Translations under genes and position numbers: made by a program
Part shown: positions 15,126 through 16,536 of the stretch, in pieces
How positions within the stretch are numbered: the stretch's first letter is position 1
How the letters are laid out: the number at the start of each line of letters is the position of its first letter
Notes under the pieces: model-generated
The model's input: only the letters and a program-made list of their open reading frames with translations
Told to the model about the DNA's origin: nothing
The model's database searches: none
Source of the DNA: Leptolinea sp. UBA5203
GTDB lineage: Bacteria > Chloroflexota > Anaerolineae > Anaerolineales > Anaerolineaceae
Length of the DNA stretch: 16,536 nt
NCBI GenBank assembly: GCA_002412765.1
Contig: DHVR01000006.1
Span: 1-16,536, forward strand
Direction: 5' to 3'

Positions 15126-15425
15126 TTAGTATTCGATCGGCGCATGGAGAATTCTGGCGAGGGCTTCGTATTCTTCCTTACAATCCGGACACATATCCAG
15201 GTGATAATGTACCAGGGGTAACAATTCGGCTGGATCTTCCCCACGCAACGACATTTCTGCATACTGATCCAGTAATGCATGCACTTCATCACAGGAGAGC
15301 TCTTTTTCCTGTGTTTTTTCAATCATCATGAGCATTTTTTTCGCATGCTCAGGAGTTATTTCCATTCCAGATGATTTTTGTGGCGTAGATTGTTTACGTT
15401 TAAAAATTTTATCGAACCATTTCAT
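15126..15425 (-). CDS. Zinc-finger anti-sigma factor
   Basis: About 99 residues from the ATG at 15425, which has GGAGAA six to seven bases upstream. The frame is open to a TTG at 15482 that overlaps the sigma stop, but that start has no ribosome binding site. The N-terminus is basic (KWFDKIFKRKQ). The C-terminal half is a ZAS-type zinc-binding anti-sigma domain: a cysteine in ELSCDEVHALLDQYAE (C45), then H75-x3-C79-x2-C82 in HYHLDMCPDC. No membrane helix is present, so it is a soluble, cytoplasmic anti-sigma factor. It could sense redox or zinc state through the Cys/His cluster. It follows the sigma gene by 46 bases, the usual order for a sigma/anti-sigma pair. Confidence 0.85.
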   Translation of the reverse strand: MKWFDKIFKRKQSTPQKSSGMEITPEHAKKMLMMIEKTQEKELSCDEVHALLDQYAEMSLRGEDPAELLPLVHYHLDMCPDCKEEYEALARILHAPIEY

Positions 15426-15471
15426 TTTATTCTCCATACCATTAGATGCTGTTGAACCTCCAAACCTTACG

Positions 15472-16104
15472 TTATTGTTCAAACATTGCCAGAATTTCCA
15501 ATGGCGATAAACCGTGTTTTTCGAGATGTTTTTTTAACTTTAAACGTGCATCATGCAGTAATTTATACAGTGCGTTTCTTTCCGTTCCCATGCGTCTGGC
15601 AACTTCTTCCAGTGGCATACCCTGTACAGCCACCGCCATTAAAGCCTTACGTTGTTTATCAGTAAGTTCATGCAACATTACCTGTTGCAACATGTGCATC
15701 ATTTCTTTATTTTCAATGCTTTTCTCCACACTTTGGCCTTGATCAGGCATCTCACGAGCTTCGTCCTCAGGGTCGTTTCCCTGCTGCATTTCATCCAACG
15801 AGACCTCACGCCATTTCGCCCTGCGGAGTTCGGATAATGCAATTCGGACGGCAATGGTATGAACCCAGGTGGTGAACTGGCTGCGTCCTTCAAAAGTATC
15901 TAATTTTGCAATGGTTCGTAAAATCGTCTCCTGGGTCACTTCCTCTACCAGCGCAGAAAAACGAGGATCCTCAGGAAGAATCCATTTTGATAATGCATAC
16001 GGAAGCCCGGCGATGATGATGACGTGCAAATCAGACAGGGCTGTTTCTCTTTGTTCCCCAGCAGCATGCAGATCTGTCAACCAATCCTCATTCGTTCGGT
16101 GCAT
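15472..16104 (-). CDS. ECF-type RNA polymerase sigma factor
   Basis: A 210-residue sigma-70 family protein of group 4 (ECF). Region 2 lies around residues 48-98, with EEVTQETILRTIAKLDTFEG and the DNA-melting and -10 recognition stretch FTTWVHTIAVRIALSELRRA. An acidic linker (about 105-135) separates it from region 4 (about 144-195), with a helix-turn-helix in MPLEEVARRMGTERNALYKL. Region 3 is absent, as expected for the class. A 15-residue tail follows. GGAGAA lies about eight bases before the ATG. The zinc-finger anti-sigma gene lies directly downstream and should control it. The target genes are not shown by the sequence; nearby redox genes are candidates. Confidence 0.92.
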   Translation of the reverse strand: MHRTNEDWLTDLHAAGEQRETALSDLHVIIIAGLPYALSKWILPEDPRFSALVEEVTQETILRTIAKLDTFEGRSQFTTWVHTIAVRIALSELRRAKWREVSLDEMQQGNDPEDEAREMPDQGQSVEKSIENKEMMHMLQQVMLHELTDKQRKALMAVAVQGMPLEEVARRMGTERNALYKLLHDARLKLKKHLEKHGLSPLEILAMFEQ

Positions 16105-16222
16105 GATGTGAATTCTCCATCACTTTAGTATAGATTATTATTGCAAATTCAGGTGACCAAAATCAAGAGAAAATTTATTCCAATCATAAATTTCTTTCTT
16201 AATGTGGTGATAATATCTCAAT

Positions 16223-16249
16223 GATTGTTCGACTTTATCGATAACAATC
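16223..16249. promoter_or_regulatory. Imperfect 27-bp palindrome in the sigma factor / regulator intergenic region
   Basis: GATTGTT (16223-16229) and AACAATC (16243-16249) are perfect inverted arms, and the perfect palindrome TTATCGATAA (16235-16244) overlaps the right arm. It sits about 120 bases upstream of the sigma start (minus strand) and 195 bases upstream of the edge gene (+ strand), a typical operator position. The rest of 16105-16443 contains no gene that I can support. Confidence 0.4.
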
Positions 16250-16351
16250 CCTGTGAGTCTAAATCTCTTAAATGAAAATTTGTTAATTCTTGTTTTTATA
16301 CAATATTATGTTACTGAAATTACAATTTTAAAAAAACCTATGTCACTTCTC

Positions 16352-16377
16352 CTGTCCGCTTCTTCTGTCCGCTTCTT
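16352..16377. repeat. Two tandem 13-bp repeats just upstream of a promoter
   Basis: CTGTCCGCTTCTT occurs twice back to back (16352-16364 and 16365-16377), ending one base before the -35 box of the promoter at 16379. It could be a tandem activator or repressor site, or a replication-slippage duplication. Confidence 0.7.
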
Positions 16378-16378
16378 C

Positions 16379-16407
16379 TTGACATATTCACTACGAGGAA
16401 GTAAAAT
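16379..16407 (+). promoter_or_regulatory. Near-consensus sigma-70 promoter for the edge gene
   Basis: A perfect -35 TTGACA (16379-16384), a 17-base spacer and a -10 TAAAAT (16402-16407, one mismatch to TATAAT) precede the ATG at 16444 by 36 bases. This is the best promoter match in the window. Confidence 0.75.
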
Positions 16408-16443
16408 TTCATCTAATTTTTGGTCTTTTTGGAAAAAACAACT

Positions 16444-16536
16444 ATGAAACTCACTCATCGTCAGGAAACTTTTGTTCACCGCTTGCTTGACCTGTATCGC
16501 GAATTGAATGGTCCGATTCATTATTCAGCGCTTGCC
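16444..16536 (+). CDS. Probable helix-turn-helix transcriptional regulator, N-terminal 31 codons only
   Basis: The frame starts at the ATG at 16444 and runs open to the window edge. The 31 visible residues (MKLTHRQETFVHRLLDLYRE, then LNGPIHYSALA) look like the first helix of a winged helix-turn-helix DNA-binding domain leading into its recognition region. They resemble N-termini of Chloroflexota regulators that I remember only loosely. A strong promoter lies just upstream; the ribosome binding site is weak (GGAAAA). The family cannot be fixed from so short a piece. Confidence 0.55.
   Translation, partial: MKLTHRQETFVHRLLDLYRELNGPIHYSALA

Noticed and set aside
16127..16132. A -10 box (TATACT on the minus strand) for the sigma factor gene
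   Set aside because: No acceptable -35 box lies at the right distance.
16306..16521. A 71-codon minus-strand open frame at the right edge
   Set aside because: It lies opposite the strong promoter and the start of the helix-turn-helix gene, and its residues show no recognisable domain.

Overview
The window looks like a chromosomal segment from a bacterium of the Anaerolineae type (phylum Chloroflexota). This is an inference from protein character and moderate GC content, not a marker-based assignment. It holds 17 genes: 16 complete or interrupted ones plus one cut by the right edge. There is no rRNA, tRNA, CRISPR array or recognisable transposase.

Left region (1-2300, + strand): a DUF1684 protein and a small four-helix membrane protein form a unit closed by a clear rho-independent terminator at 1199-1228. 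A separate lipoprotein gene of the toast-rack (DUF2154-like) type follows.

Centre (2297-10686): a tight + operon encodes a CDP-alcohol phosphatidyltransferase, a TVP38/TMEM64 (VTT) membrane protein and a MerA-like flavin disulfide oxidoreductase that starts inside its neighbour's stop codon. After an 85-bp palindromic element comes an ABC importer: a YnjB-like lipoprotein, two permeases and an ATPase, with the last three genes overlapping. A second MerA-like oxidoreductase faces this operon across a shared terminator. The gene set (YdjX/YdjZ-like, YnjF-like, YnjB/C/D-like) mirrors the E. coli ydjXYZ-ynjABCDEF neighbourhood as I remember it. This suggests an ancient functional module of unknown substrate, here joined by disulfide oxidoreductases that lack the metal-binding C-terminal cysteines of true mercuric reductase.

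A second, 83-bp copy of the palindromic element, in the same orientation, lies at 10727-10809. Just beyond it is a minus-strand APH-type phosphotransferase gene interrupted by an in-frame TAA. After that stop the same frame continues for 36 plausible residues to a second stop at 10823, so the annotated C-terminus is probably a nonsense truncation.

Right region (12086-15069): CcdA and a DUF3179 lipoprotein (minus strand) diverge from a membrane-anchored DsbA-like thioredoxin-fold protein (+ strand). Together they look like an extracytoplasmic thiol-redox module. A bidirectional terminator at 15090-15118 separates it from an ECF sigma factor and its downstream zinc-finger anti-sigma factor (minus strand). 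The last 340 bases before the edge hold a regulatory region with a 27-bp imperfect palindrome, a 13-bp tandem repeat and a near-consensus sigma-70 promoter. These precede the first 31 codons of a probable helix-turn-helix regulator.
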